64,000 nt of DNA from Candidatus Obscuribacter sp. (GTDB lineage Bacteria; Cyanobacteriota; Vampirovibrionia; Obscuribacterales; Obscuribacteraceae): NCBI GenBank assembly GCA_016712465.1, contig JADJQZ010000001.1, positions 5,580,001-5,644,000 on the forward strand, in the 5' to 3' direction. Position 1 is the first letter of the stretch. Every line of letters starts with the position of its first letter. The notes beneath the pieces were generated by a model that had not been told where the DNA came from, did not search any database, and saw nothing but the letters and a program-made list of their open reading frames with translations. The position numbers were made by a program, and so were the translations under genes. Below are positions 34,316 to 43,088 of this stretch, one piece after another.

Positions 34316-35077
34316 ATGAATCTTCTTCTCAGGTTGTTTGTGTTAACAGTTATCGGTTTCTCATGCAGCCAACAGGCTTTCAGTAAAGATTCGCTTCAAC
34401 GAGATTCCATAAAAGATCAAGGACCAAAAACAAAGTTTTGCCGCAAGGTCTATTCTAAACTGCGCAACAGTTGGCATGACAAACAAGAGTTCACCCGGCC
34501 CGTTTGCTTCGATGTCAGAATTGCGGGCTCCGGCAGTATCGAAGAGGCGGAAGTCGCACCGGCAACAAACAGCGAGCTAAAGTGCCGTTTGCTTGGCAGA
34601 ATGGAATTTGTAGCAATACCGAAGGCAGATACAGTCAGCGAGGAAGCCGGTCGACGCTTTCTCATGCATTTAAAGAAACTACCTGCTCCACCAAAAGCAC
34701 TGAATGATCCGGCGTGGCTGCGCATCACCTTATGCAATTCAGATAAGCTAACCACGGTGGGCTTCAAAGATGTGGATCTTGAGGCTTGGGCCGCAGAAAC
34801 CCAGGGGAGCATAAAGAAAGTATGGTTTCCTCCTAAATGTACCGAAGGGGTCGAACCGGTATTGCTGTTTAAGGTAAAGCGAAACGGCAGTCGATCGGAT
34901 TTAAGACTAGCTAAAAAGTGCGGACTTCAGCTGTCTGATGAGGCCGCTCTAAAAGCTGTAGAAACGGCTCCAGCTTTCAGCCCTCTTCCCGACGGCGCAC
35001 CCGACACCATTGAGTTTCGCCAGTGCTTTCGTTATAACGTCTTTGGCGACGGGAAAGGCAAATTCAGGAGTTTCTGA
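34316..35077 (+). CDS. Exported protein with TonB C-terminal-like domain
   Basis: Starts at MNLLLRLFVLTV after AGGAAAC. The signal peptide ends near QQAFS. The C-terminal ~75 residues follow the TonB/TolA C-terminal pattern: IKKVWFPPKCTEGVEPVLLF, then VKRNGSRSDLRLAKKCGLQL, DEAALKAVETAPAFSPLPDG and a final strand TIEFRQCFRYNVFG. An N-terminal half (CRKVYSKLRNSWHDKQ...FDVRIAGSGSIEEAEVAPAT) resembles a second, degenerate copy. There is no transmembrane Pro-rich spacer of a true TonB, so it is a periplasmic single- or double-domain protein, partner unknown. Confidence 0.6.
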   Translation: MNLLLRLFVLTVIGFSCSQQAFSKDSLQRDSIKDQGPKTKFCRKVYSKLRNSWHDKQEFTRPVCFDVRIAGSGSIEEAEVAPATNSELKCRLLGRMEFVAIPKADTVSEEAGRRFLMHLKKLPAPPKALNDPAWLRITLCNSDKLTTVGFKDVDLEAWAAETQGSIKKVWFPPKCTEGVEPVLLFKVKRNGSRSDLRLAKKCGLQLSDEAALKAVETAPAFSPLPDGAPDTIEFRQCFRYNVFGDGKGKFRSF

Positions 35078-35153
35078 GCAGGGTGACCAGAGAGAATTAG
35101 CGAGTTTACCATCTTCAACTTATGCAATTACGGGTTAGTATGGAGTCGACATA

Positions 35154-35636
35154 ATGAGCGATTATGCCAAATCAATTAAAGATCTCCCTGAAGTTTTCCA
35201 GGCAGTGGGCATCAACAAGGATAGCCATAAGGCACAGGTTCTCCTCTTAACATGCATCGACTTTCGATTCTTTGACGAAGTTTCAGACGTGATCAGATCA
35301 AGGAAATTATGTGGAGACTACGATCACGTGATCGTGGCAGGAGCCGAACTAGGCCCCCAGATTGACTTTGGCAAGGAGCCAAAACCCCATTGGAAGCAGT
35401 TCTTTTTAGACCATCTCAGGCTGGCAAAAGAACTTCATGAAATAGAACAGCTTCTGGTGCTCGGGCACGAAGATTGCGGCGCTTATAAAAGATTTCTGGG
35501 ACCAATAGATCCGGACAAGGAAGAAGAAATACACACAATGTATCTTGAGAAACTGAAGGAGCTTATTCGTCAGGAAGGCATTGATGTCAAAGTGGATGGA
35601 TTTATGCTTAGAAATACAGTCGACTGCCGAAACTAG
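35154..35636 (+). CDS. Beta-carbonic anhydrase-like protein
   Basis: A 160-residue protein with the zinc-site pattern of beta-class carbonic anhydrases: TCIDFRF (Cys34, Asp36, Arg38) and GHEDCGAYK (His105, Cys108). These enzymes interconvert CO2 and bicarbonate. It is shorter than typical members (~200 residues) and the middle differs, so activity is uncertain; related short proteins of unknown role exist. Starts at ATG nine bases after GGAG. Free-standing, facing the TyrA-PheA gene. Confidence 0.7.
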   Translation: MSDYAKSIKDLPEVFQAVGINKDSHKAQVLLLTCIDFRFFDEVSDVIRSRKLCGDYDHVIVAGAELGPQIDFGKEPKPHWKQFFLDHLRLAKELHEIEQLLVLGHEDCGAYKRFLGPIDPDKEEEIHTMYLEKLKELIRQEGIDVKVDGFMLRNTVDCRN

Positions 35637-35651
35637 CAGGCAATAGGCAGC

Positions 35652-35667
35652 GGGGCGAACAAGCCCC
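35652..35667. terminator. Small hairpin between convergent genes
   Basis: GGGGC-gaacaa-GCCCC sits 16 bases after the carbonic-anhydrase-like stop and 12 before the stop of the facing gene. Short for a terminator and without a T-tract. Confidence 0.35.
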
Positions 35668-35678
35668 TCAATCCACCA

Positions 35679-37043
35679 TCAGGACGGTCTCTGCACCCAG
35701 AGGAAGCTAGTGAAATTAGTATCCAGATCTTGAAGATTGTCTTCCACAATCTTCAGACCGTTCAAGACGGCAAGCACCTTGCTACCCATGGTGGCGGTGG
35801 TAGCCGGTAGCTCTCCGGAAGCGATCAACTGAGCCACGCGGGCGTGATCCACCAGGTCACCCTCGCCGCTCACCTGTTCCAGGCGACCGTACTTGGCCCG
35901 CAGATTGCCGGCACACTGCCGAAACACTTGTGGGTGAGACATAATGCGCTCCACTTTAGCGAAATCAGCACCAGGCGCAATCATAAGCGCGTGAGCGATC
36001 TTGATGGCGAATTCCTCCACAATTTCAAAGTTGTAGCGCGATATTGCGTCTACAGATTCGGTAACGATACCGCCGATTGAATTGTGCATGGCAAATTGCC
36101 CGCGATCGACTCTTCCTTCATGAAGGGCCCGCAGCACATTTTCAGTAGTGTGCAGGTACTTGAGCTCATATTCCAGCTCAGGTGTGCGACTCATATAATA
36201 GTTGGCCGCTTCTTCATTGAAGCTGCCCGGTCCGCCCTGAATTCCCACCACCAGCTTGTCTTTGTAGATACGGTTCGGCAAAAGCTTATTGAAGATCTTG
36301 TCTTGAGCCGCTGACAGTCGCACTCGCATGGGAACAGTGTAGGGATTATAGGTTTGCAGATCTAAAAAAAGCTGCCAGGAGTCCTTAGAGACCTGGGTGC
36401 GAATTTCTTGTAGCTTGATGGCTCCGGCTGTATCAATTGGAGAGGGCGTGAGCCCGAATTCATCAAGAGTCCGACCGACAAAGTGGGTTACACCCTGGCT
36501 TTCAGCCGCCCAGCGGTCATGCTCGTCAGCAGAAAGAGCCAGCACCTCAAGACCGCGTCCAATAAAGTAGTTTCGCCAGAATTCATTGGTTTCAGGAGTG
36601 GCAAAAAAACTATCCATTACAAGTTTGAGCCCGGAGAGATTAAGGTCATTCCCGACTCGCTCCACGCTATCAGGACCAAACATGGGATGCATCAAGATTG
36701 CTTCATAGCCTTTAGGCAATCGTCTCTCGAAGACCCGGGCCGGGTGCACTTTCACCGATAGCAAATCGATCAAAGTTTTGGGCGAGCCCATGCGCTCGAA
36801 ATAGGGAAGATGGGAAATCAGCACTTCTTCAAAGTCTGAAATAGGTACAGCATAGAAAATCACATCGGCTTCCAGCGCTTCCGGCAGTGTGACAAATTCA
36901 ACACCCTTTACAGGAGCTGCAGAAGCCTGCCTTTCAGCAGAAACATCGTAGAGCCTGACACTAAAATCTCTAGCAAGTACGGAGGACCAGAGCGCACCGA
37001 AACGACCATAACCTATTACGGCACACGACTCGGGCTTTCTCAT
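35679..37043 (-). CDS. Fused prephenate dehydrogenase / prephenate dehydratase
   Basis: One 454-residue chain holds two branches of aromatic amino-acid synthesis. Residues ~1-265 are TyrA-like: NAD loop VIGYGRFGALW (Gly11-Gly16), then VIFYAVPISDFEEVL and HPMFGPDSV, typical of prephenate/arogenate dehydrogenase. Residues ~270-454 are PheA-like prephenate dehydratase: GIQGGPGSFNEEAANYY, a VDRGQFAMHNSIGGIVTESV region, and NFTSFLWV replacing the usual TRF motif with Thr kept. No chorismate mutase and no C-terminal ACT domain are present, so classic Phe feedback inhibition is not expected. It would make both phenylpyruvate and hydroxyphenylpyruvate (or arogenate products) from prephenate. Starts at ATG; convergent with the upstream gene. 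Confidence 0.82.
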   Translation of the reverse strand: MRKPESCAVIGYGRFGALWSSVLARDFSVRLYDVSAERQASAAPVKGVEFVTLPEALEADVIFYAVPISDFEEVLISHLPYFERMGSPKTLIDLLSVKVHPARVFERRLPKGYEAILMHPMFGPDSVERVGNDLNLSGLKLVMDSFFATPETNEFWRNYFIGRGLEVLALSADEHDRWAAESQGVTHFVGRTLDEFGLTPSPIDTAGAIKLQEIRTQVSKDSWQLFLDLQTYNPYTVPMRVRLSAAQDKIFNKLLPNRIYKDKLVVGIQGGPGSFNEEAANYYMSRTPELEYELKYLHTTENVLRALHEGRVDRGQFAMHNSIGGIVTESVDAISRYNFEIVEEFAIKIAHALMIAPGADFAKVERIMSHPQVFRQCAGNLRAKYGRLEQVSGEGDLVDHARVAQLIASGELPATTATMGSKVLAVLNGLKIVEDNLQDLDTNFTSFLWVQRPS

Positions 37044-37323
37044 GCAATAACTCCTGCCTTAGGCGCTGGGCGAACGCTAGTAATTCTAGGGTACTTTCTT
37101 GCCAAACGAAACAGGGCAGCAGTGGCTCAAATCCGACTAATATCACAGTTCAGTCACAACGCAAACACACATTGGACACCATGATTTCGCATGATCAATA
37201 CGTATTTTCCCTACTCCAAACTATCTATCTTAATAATTTAATCAGTCTACTCAACTTACCTGTTGTCCCACCAAGCCGGGGACGTTGCCTCGCTCTGACT
37301 CAGTCACAGAGGTTATATTTCAC

Positions 37324-37902
37324 ATGCATATATTACATTCATTGGCGGTTCGCAAGACCCACCTTATATCGCTTGTCGCTCTTTCAATTATTTGTTTCCC
37401 GGACAGTATCTCGGAAGTTTCTGCTCAATCAATACAGGCTCAACCAGGAGGGCAGAACACTAATCGTCTTCCACCAGTTCGAATGGATAGCTTTGTTCAA
37501 CAAGCCGGAGCCATGGCCGAAGACATCTACGGAGATGAGGGAGTCGGAGGCATAGAAAAGAAAGGTGGGAATATTGGAATCTTTCACCCCGGTAAACTGC
37601 CGCCATTCGAAAACTTTACCAGAGCAAACCGAATAGACACAGGTATCGTCGGACAAAGAGCAGCGGGACTGACAACAGGACACGGAAGTTTCATGCCATG
37701 CGCCTGGGGCGCTGATGAGTATATCGGCAATGAATGGGCTATGACGGGAAACGCAGCCATACCTTATTACCCGCCTCCACAGCCCTTACCGCCCCTGCAA
37801 ACCCTCGCCCCACCCAACCAAGCCAACTCCGCACCGGTGCAACATACACACTATTCACTGCCGGTGCAGAGGCTGCTCTCGACGCTTGATTCAGGATTCT
37901 AG
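37324..37902 (+). CDS. Exported protein of unknown function
   Basis: Start at MHILHSLAVRKTHL, ten bases after AGAGGTTA; longer frames in this region lack signal-peptide character. The leader LISLVALSIICFPDSISEVS ends near AQS. The mature 160 residues are Gly/Pro-rich with GGIEKKGGNIGIFHPGKLPP and GHGSFMPCAWGADEYIGNEW, and a proline-rich C-terminal part. No family recognised. Two hairpins follow its stop codon. Confidence 0.5.
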   Translation: MHILHSLAVRKTHLISLVALSIICFPDSISEVSAQSIQAQPGGQNTNRLPPVRMDSFVQQAGAMAEDIYGDEGVGGIEKKGGNIGIFHPGKLPPFENFTRANRIDTGIVGQRAAGLTTGHGSFMPCAWGADEYIGNEWAMTGNAAIPYYPPPQPLPPLQTLAPPNQANSAPVQHTHYSLPVQRLLSTLDSGF

Positions 37903-37919
37903 TACGGCTATCAAAAGGA

Positions 37920-37954
37920 AGCAGTAACTCTTGTTGAAGGCAAGGGTTACTGCT
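37920..37954 (+). terminator. Terminator-like hairpin
   Basis: AGCAGTAACTCTTG pairs over 14 positions (one G-U) with CAAGGGTTACTGCT around TTGAAGG, 18 bases after the stop codon of the exported protein. A few Ts follow. Confidence 0.6.
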
Positions 37955-37972
37955 TTCAACCCAAAGCCAAGC

Positions 37973-37994
37973 GGGAGGTCTTCAACGACCTCCC
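37973..37994. terminator. Second hairpin between convergent genes
   Basis: GGGAGGTC-ttcaac-GACCTCCC, a perfect 8-bp stem, lies 27 bases before the stop of the Glu/Ala-rich gene. It probably ends the minus-strand transcript; no T-tract. Confidence 0.5.
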
Positions 37995-38021
37995 ACTCCG
38001 TCAGCAGTTACATGCTGATTT

Positions 38022-38942
38022 CTATGCTGCCTGGCTGATATCGCCCTCTTCTTTCTTGTCGTCCTCAGCCGCTTCTTCGGCTTCGGCGGCGACTTCGGCA
38101 GGCGCTTCTTCTTCTGCGGCTTCTTCCGCTTTCTCTTCTTCGGCTTCCGCTGCTACTTCGGCAGGGGCTTCCTCTTCTGCGGCCTCTTCCGCTTTCTCTT
38201 CTTCGGCTTCCGCTGCTACTTCGGCAGGAGCTTCCTCTTCGGCGGCCTCTTCCGCTTTCTCTTCTTCGGCTTCCGCTGCTACTTCGGCAGGAGCTTCCTC
38301 TTCGGCGGCCTCTTCCGCTTTCTCTTCTTCGGCTTCCGCTGCTACTTCGGCAGGAGCTTCCTCTTCGGCGGCCTCTTCCGCTTTCTCTTCTTCGGCTTCC
38401 GCTGCTACTTCAGCAGGGGCTTCCTCTTCGGCGGCCTCTTCCGCTTTCTCTTCTTCTGCTTCCGCTGCTACTTCAGCAGGTGCTTCCTCTTCGGCGGTCT
38501 CTTCCGCCTTCTCTTCTTCTGCTTCCGCTGCTACTTCCGCAGGGGCTTCCTCTTCTGCGGACTCTTCCGCTTTCTCTTCTTCGGCTTCCGCTGCCACTTC
38601 GGCAGGCGCTTCTTCTTCAGCGGCTTCTTCCGCTTTTTCTTCTTCTGCCTTCTCTTCTTCTGCTTCCGCTGCTACTTCGGCAGGGGCTTCCTCTTCTGCG
38701 GACTCTTCCGCTTTCTCTTCTTCGGCTTCCGCTGCTACTTCTTCTGCGGCTTCTTCACTTGCAGCTTCTTCGGCACAGGCCTCTTCTGCCTTTTCTTCGC
38801 AAGGAGCGTCTTCCGCTACTTCGGCACATGTTTCCTTTTCCTCGCAGGCGGACTCTTCCGGCGCCGCCTCCGCACAAGTTTCTTTTTCTTCCTCTGAGTG
38901 GTTTTCGCATGGTGTATCTTTGTGTTTATTCTTCTTTGCCAT
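38022..38942 (-). CDS. Glu/Ala-rich tandem-repeat protein
   Basis: A 306-residue, very acidic protein. Residues 1-62 are Lys/Glu-rich with seven cysteines (TPCENHSEEEKETCAEAAPE; ESACEEKETCAEVAEDAPCE). Residues ~86-279 are nearly identical 21-residue units reading APAEVAAEAEEEKAEExAEEE: one long 26-residue unit then eight of 21. A short tail ends it. Start ATG follows AGGAGG, so it is translated. It should be a long alpha-helix or disordered polyanion, probably cytoplasmic. The opposite strand is also open for 300 codons, a by-product of the repeat. Confidence 0.75.
   Translation of the reverse strand: MAKKNKHKDTPCENHSEEEKETCAEAAPEESACEEKETCAEVAEDAPCEEKAEEACAEEAASEEAAEEVAAEAEEEKAEESAEEEAPAEVAAEAEEEKAEEEKAEEAAEEEAPAEVAAEAEEEKAEESAEEEAPAEVAAEAEEEKAEETAEEEAPAEVAAEAEEEKAEEAAEEEAPAEVAAEAEEEKAEEAAEEEAPAEVAAEAEEEKAEEAAEEEAPAEVAAEAEEEKAEEAAEEEAPAEVAAEAEEEKAEEAAEEEAPAEVAAEAEEEKAEEAAEEEAPAEVAAEAEEAAEDDKKEEGDISQAA
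38106..38687 (-). repeat. 63-bp tandem coding repeat array
   Basis: About nine units; the array start is deduced from the protein repeat APAEVAA. Units differ mainly at one codon (Ala, Ser or Thr) and by synonymous changes, which suggests recent expansion. One early unit has an inserted EEEKA block. Confidence 0.8.
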
Positions 38943-39417
38943 AGCCGAATCCTCCTGATTCCTTTGGACAAGTGGACATTAGCTGTAGGACCCAAGCCGA
39001 CAGACTCAGCGCAAAGCCACACCACAGCCCGACTCTGCATTGAGAGCCACGGCAAAGATGGCTTAAAATCAGATTTTAAGCAGTTCTCAAATTGGAACGC
39101 AAGGTCATTAGACCTAGCGCCTGATCGCACTAAGAATTAGTTTGAGTATCAGTTTAGCGCGAGTCGGAGCGGGCATCCAAATTGGATGCTGCGATGCGAC
39201 GCCTCGGCTTTTCGAGTTATGCGTTTGAATCCTACACTTCCATTATTACTGATTTTTGTCCTACTATGAATAGGTTGTCATCAAGTTTTTTGTTAAAACT
39301 TTTGGCGAGCTCCAAGCACCGATCATGGTGGCGCAGGAAAGAACAAAAAAAGAAGCAGCAAGAGGCGAGAAATTTGGCTGCCAACCGGGGCAGAACCAGG
39401 CAGAATCCGCTATTTAA
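38943..39417. other. 475-base gap with no convincing gene
   Basis: Contains the promoter side of the Glu/Ala-rich gene. A 79-codon plus-strand frame at 39182-39421 ends in a Lys/Arg/Gln-rich stretch and has no good ribosome site, so I do not call it. No strong hairpin or repeat seen. Confidence 0.4.
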
Positions 39418-40107
39418 CTAGCTTTCAGAACGCTTGCGCTCAATTTCCTTGTTTTTGATTTTGATTACGAATCCACTATCAGGTTCAGTGGCTGCAGCAC
39501 CTGCCTTCGAGTCGGACGGAGTTGGCTCAGGGTCTGAGATCTTTTTAGAATCAGCGCCTGGCGCTACAGTATCTTTTGGGGTGGAGCTTACTATTTTAGC
39601 GGCTTCAGGAGCCATTGCTACGGATTTTTCTTCCGGTCTAATGGCGTTAAAAGCCCTGTGAACTTGATAGCAAGCCCTTGTTACGAAGAGCAGGCTCTCC
39701 TGTGATGCCTCTAACTCGCCTGCATCAAGGAAAGTAGTACAGTCATTCAGGCGCTCGGACGAGAGAAGTAGCTTGCTCAGTGCCTCTTGATAGGTTTTTA
39801 CCCACTTAGCGTCTTGATCCAGACCGACATACTTACTGGCTGTATCAAGCTCATTACTATCGGTTAGCAGTTCAGCCACGATAGCCTTCAGCCGACGCTG
39901 ATAACTAACCAGACGCAAACGTCGCCGTTTCTTGCGGTTATGGAAGAAACGCCAGACCAGAAGAAAGAAGAAGGCGAAGACAAAGAGCGCCATGAACAGC
40001 GAAAAGCAAAATACTGCTAGAGCAAGGTGAAACAAACCTGGGTCCTGAAATGGCGGGTCAAAGTGGGAGCGGTGAGAGGCAACAGGCAAACCTGAGATAT
40101 GCCCCAA
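39418..40107 (-). CDS. Single-pass membrane protein of unknown function
   Basis: A 229-residue protein from a TTG start. A long hydrophobic segment (LALAVFCFSLFMALFVFAFF FLLVW) near residues 28-53 is followed by a very basic cytoplasmic patch (RFFHNRKKRRRLRLVSYQRR), a helical domain (KTYQEALSKLLLSSERLNDC) and a Pro/Asp/Ser-rich tail. No family recognised. Confidence 0.5.
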   Translation of the reverse strand: MGHISGLPVASHRSHFDPPFQDPGLFHLALAVFCFSLFMALFVFAFFFLLVWRFFHNRKKRRRLRLVSYQRRLKAIVAELLTDSNELDTASKYVGLDQDAKWVKTYQEALSKLLLSSERLNDCTTFLDAGELEASQESLLFVTRACYQVHRAFNAIRPEEKSVAMAPEAAKIVSSTPKDTVAPGADSKKISDPEPTPSDSKAGAAATEPDSGFVIKIKNKEIERKRSES

Positions 40108-40415
40108 TCTGATAATACCTTGCTAAAGCAAATTGCTCAGACAAATATTGAATCCGCCAGAGCGGACCATGCCGGAACCGCCAGATCTCTTGATAACTAA
40201 AATTAAGCTCAAAGGTTATTCACGCCCTGCTGCATCTTTTCAAGCCTGTGTTACACTCGGAAAGTTAATGGCAACTCCATTTGTGCCCTCCAAGTCCATT
40301 CAGTAGATATACAGCCGTTGGTCAAAGCCGACCGGACGGATGTTAATCAGGAATCGCTGGCAATCCATCCCCACGCCTGGCAGTCCCCGTCGACACTGAC
40401 GAGAGAGAAAAATCA
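40108..40415. other. 308-base gap, nothing recognised
   Basis: Divergent gap between the membrane protein and the 77-residue protein gene. Long enough for two promoters, but I see no clear palindrome, repeat or RNA element. Confidence 0.35.
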
Positions 40416-40649
40416 ATGAACTCGCCAAATTGTTCCACCGTTAAATCAGCCCTGACAGACCTGAGAGAGATACTGAGCCGCTGCCAAATCAATGGAAATG
40501 CAGGCGACCCGGTGGAAACCGCCAGAATCATCGCCAACTTAGAAGCAACCATCAACTGTATCGAAGAAAAATCTCTGGCCCAGGGTGATATACCGGAAGA
40601 GCGCGGCGTGCCCATCATCACCGGCATGACTGCACCGGTATTGGGCTAA
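40416..40649 (+). CDS. Small cytoplasmic protein (77 residues), unknown function
   Basis: Starts at ATG after GAGAGAGAAAA. The sequence predicts two amphipathic helices (VKSALTDLREILSRCQ and ETARIIANLEATINCIEEKS) and a short tail GVPIITGMTAPVLG. It ends 19 bases before the stop of the convergent murG. No family recognised. Confidence 0.5.
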   Translation: MNSPNCSTVKSALTDLREILSRCQINGNAGDPVETARIIANLEATINCIEEKSLAQGDIPEERGVPIITGMTAPVLG

Positions 40650-40668
40650 GCTTCCAAACAAGCATAGT

Positions 40669-41829
40669 TCAGCGCGTAGCAGCAGCCGACAGCGTAGCAC
40701 CCATATAGCTGAGGCTGATTTCCTTCAGTTGCCTGGCCAGGCTGAGGGCGGCATCAGGCTTTGCCTGTTCTTTCATATGTTTGCGCATTTCCAGCAAGCG
40801 ACCATCATCAGCCAGCAGACTCACTATTTGCTCATAGAGAGCCTCAGCGCTCAATGAGCCCTGAGGCAAGACCACGGCTGCCTTCTGCGCTTCCATAAAG
40901 CGGGCATTGTGGGTTTGATGGTCCTGGGCGGCATAGGGATAAGGCACGAAGATAGCAGGAGTGCCGGTTACGGCCAGTTCCGCCACAGTCATGGCACCGG
41001 CCCGAGTCACGGCCAGATCGCAAATGGCATAGGCCATCGAGAGATCATCGAAGTAAGCGCGCAGGTGATAGCGGGGGCTTTCCCAGAGACCAGGAGGCAA
41101 CTGTTCTTTCAGGTCGTTGAGATTCTTATCGCCGCACTGATGCACAATTTGCAGGTGCGGCTCTACATCCAATAATCGTGACAGGCAGCCGGCCACAGCA
41201 TCATTGAGGGCCTTGGCGCCCTGAGAACCGCCGGTTATGAGCACAGTCTTCAGGTCGGAGCGCAGGCCCACGATAGCACAACAGGCATCCCGCTTGCGTT
41301 CTTCCAAAAAGCTCATGCGCACCGGATTACCGTTGAAAACAAGGCGCCCGTGCTTGGTCTGCATGCGAGCAGCCGCACCTTGCATGCCCAGAGAAATTAG
41401 CACCGCTTGCCGCCCCATGACTCGGTTTACCAGCCCGGGATGCGCATCCGGTTCATGCACGGCAGTGGGAATTCCCAGCATATTGGCCGCCGCCAGGGGT
41501 GGTGCCGAGGCGTAGCCGCCTGTACCAAGCACAACGGTGGGACGGAATTTTTTCAAAATGCTGCGGGCTTCCATAATGGCGCCGCCCATTTCCACAGGCC
41601 AGGTAAGCAACCGAGGAGAAAGCCGACGCGGCATGCCGGAAACTTTGATGCCTATAAAATCAAGTCCGTTTTCCCGAGCCAATCTTTCCTCGGGGTGGTG
41701 AGAAGCACCTATATAAAGGATTGCTTCCACATCCGGATCGTTCTTCAATTGTTCGGCCACGGAGAGTGCCGGGTATATATGGCCGCCTGTGCCTCCGCCG
41801 GTGAGAACAATTCTGTGACCTTCAGCCAT
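40669..41829 (-). CDS. murG: UDP-GlcNAc:lipid I N-acetylglucosaminyltransferase
   Basis: Adds GlcNAc to undecaprenyl-PP-MurNAc-pentapeptide (lipid I) to make lipid II on the inner face of the membrane. The 386-residue protein starts MAEGHRIVLTGGGTGGHIYP, with the GGGTGGH donor/acceptor motif, and has a GGSQGAKALND loop and a VTRAGAMTVAEL donor site typical of GT28. It follows ftsW by 11 bases in the order murD-ftsW-murG, a core of the dcw cell-wall cluster. Confidence 0.96.
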   Translation of the reverse strand: MAEGHRIVLTGGGTGGHIYPALSVAEQLKNDPDVEAILYIGASHHPEERLARENGLDFIGIKVSGMPRRLSPRLLTWPVEMGGAIMEARSILKKFRPTVVLGTGGYASAPPLAAANMLGIPTAVHEPDAHPGLVNRVMGRQAVLISLGMQGAAARMQTKHGRLVFNGNPVRMSFLEERKRDACCAIVGLRSDLKTVLITGGSQGAKALNDAVAGCLSRLLDVEPHLQIVHQCGDKNLNDLKEQLPPGLWESPRYHLRAYFDDLSMAYAICDLAVTRAGAMTVAELAVTGTPAIFVPYPYAAQDHQTHNARFMEAQKAAVVLPQGSLSAEALYEQIVSLLADDGRLLEMRKHMKEQAKPDAALSLARQLKEISLSYMGATLSAAATR

Positions 41830-41840
41830 TATTTTCTCGC

Positions 41841-43088
41841 TCAGGAATGAGTTGCCGCCGCCGGTCTGACCGGAGTAGTGTCGTCTTCCTCTTCCTCATC
41901 TTCATCGTGGATTGTGCCGCGATCACGAGAGACCGAAAGAAGTACGCCCACCATGGACATGGTTATAACCAGTGATGTGCCGCCAAAGCTGATGAAGGGC
42001 AGGGTGATACCGGTGACGGGCAGAAGTCCGGTGGTGACCATCATGTTGACTATGGCTTGAGTGCAAATGGCGCTCGTGATTCCTATAGCCAGGAAACGCC
42101 CGAAAAGCGTGCGAGCCGCCAGTGCCGTGCGGAAGCCATAAACGCCAAAGAGAGCAAAGAGCCCGATTAACAGAGAGCAGCCAATCAAACCGAATTCTTC
42201 CGCTACGACGGCGAAAACGAAGTCGGCGTGCTGCACAGGCAGATAGTTGAGCTTTTGCAAGGAACGTCCGAAACCCTGTCCCCACAGGCCGCCGGAGCCA
42301 ATGGCGTACTGGGCCTGGATGATGTTCCAACCTTCTTTCTGAGGGTGAAGATAGGGATTCAACCAGGTTTCGATACGAGCCATCTGGTAAGGCGTCTTTT
42401 GAATGTGGTGCCAGACAAAGGAACCACCGCCAAAGAGGGAGGCGAATATAAGGAAGGAATTGGTGCCGCTGGCATAGATGAGGGCCAGGAGGCTGGCCAT
42501 GATCATACTGGCTGTACCAAGGTCGGGCTGTTTGACCACGATGGCAGCCATGATCAGGATTACGGCAATGCGGCAGAAGATCTGGCGATGCCACCAGAAG
42601 TATTTGCTGAGACCGGAGGCGAGCAAAATGATGGTGGCTATTTTGCACATCTCGGAAGGCTGAAACTGCAAGGGACCTATGGCCAACCAGCGGCTGGAAC
42701 CCATGGTAGTGACAGAGAGGCTGGGGATAAGGGTGAGACCAAGCAGGAAGAGTGAGCCAAGGGCCAGGGGCCAGGCTAGTTTTTTCAAACGGCGATAGTC
42801 ATAGCGGCTGACGGTGAACATGGCAAAGAGACCAAGCACAAAGGCTATGGTTTGTTTGCGCAAAAGAGCCGTGGAATCCTGGTAGAAGTGCTGGGCCTCC
42901 GGTGCCGAAGCCGAATACACAGCCATCAAGCCAAAACCGCAGAGGCTCAAGGTTATGCCTACAAGAGTACGATCAATGCCGCCGCGAAACTCCTTGCCGG
43001 TTGGTTCCGGCGGAGTGTGCTCAGGGCCGCGATTGCGGCGACGGCGCCACCTATCTGGTTCTGGAGTGGACAAGTTCCTTGAAGGCAC
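41841..43088 (-). CDS. ftsW: Lipid II polymerase FtsW (SEDS family)
   Basis: A polytopic SEDS glycosyltransferase that polymerises lipid II at the division site. Motifs: the QPSEMCKIA loop, WNIIQAQYAIGSGGLWGQGF, and AVVAEEFGLIG. The C-terminal tail is acidic (HDEDEEEEDD). About ten helices. The start is uncertain: GTG at 43088 is used here, TTG at 43121 or 43073 are alternatives. In any case it overlaps the end of murD. Placement within murD-ftsW-murG supports FtsW rather than RodA. Confidence 0.92.
   Translation of the reverse strand: MPSRNLSTPEPDRWRRRRNRGPEHTPPEPTGKEFRGGIDRTLVGITLSLCGFGLMAVYSASAPEAQHFYQDSTALLRKQTIAFVLGLFAMFTVSRYDYRRLKKLAWPLALGSLFLLGLTLIPSLSVTTMGSSRWLAIGPLQFQPSEMCKIATIILLASGLSKYFWWHRQIFCRIAVILIMAAIVVKQPDLGTASMIMASLLALIYASGTNSFLIFASLFGGGSFVWHHIQKTPYQMARIETWLNPYLHPQKEGWNIIQAQYAIGSGGLWGQGFGRSLQKLNYLPVQHADFVFAVVAEEFGLIGCSLLIGLFALFGVYGFRTALAARTLFGRFLAIGITSAICTQAIVNMMVTTGLLPVTGITLPFISFGGTSLVITMSMVGVLLSVSRDRGTIHDEDEEEEDDTTPVRPAAATHS

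Noticed and set aside
38106..38687. CRISPR-like regular repeats
   Set aside because: Units are contiguous, in frame and lack unique spacers; no cas genes nearby.
38056..38958. 300-codon open frame opposite the Glu/Ala-rich gene (Ser/Ala-rich)
   Set aside because: It is open only because the repeat has no stop codons in that reading; composition is a mirror of the repeat and there is no ribosome site.
39182..39421. 79-codon frame with Lys/Arg-rich end
   Set aside because: No ribosome site, no conserved look; overlaps the end of the facing gene.
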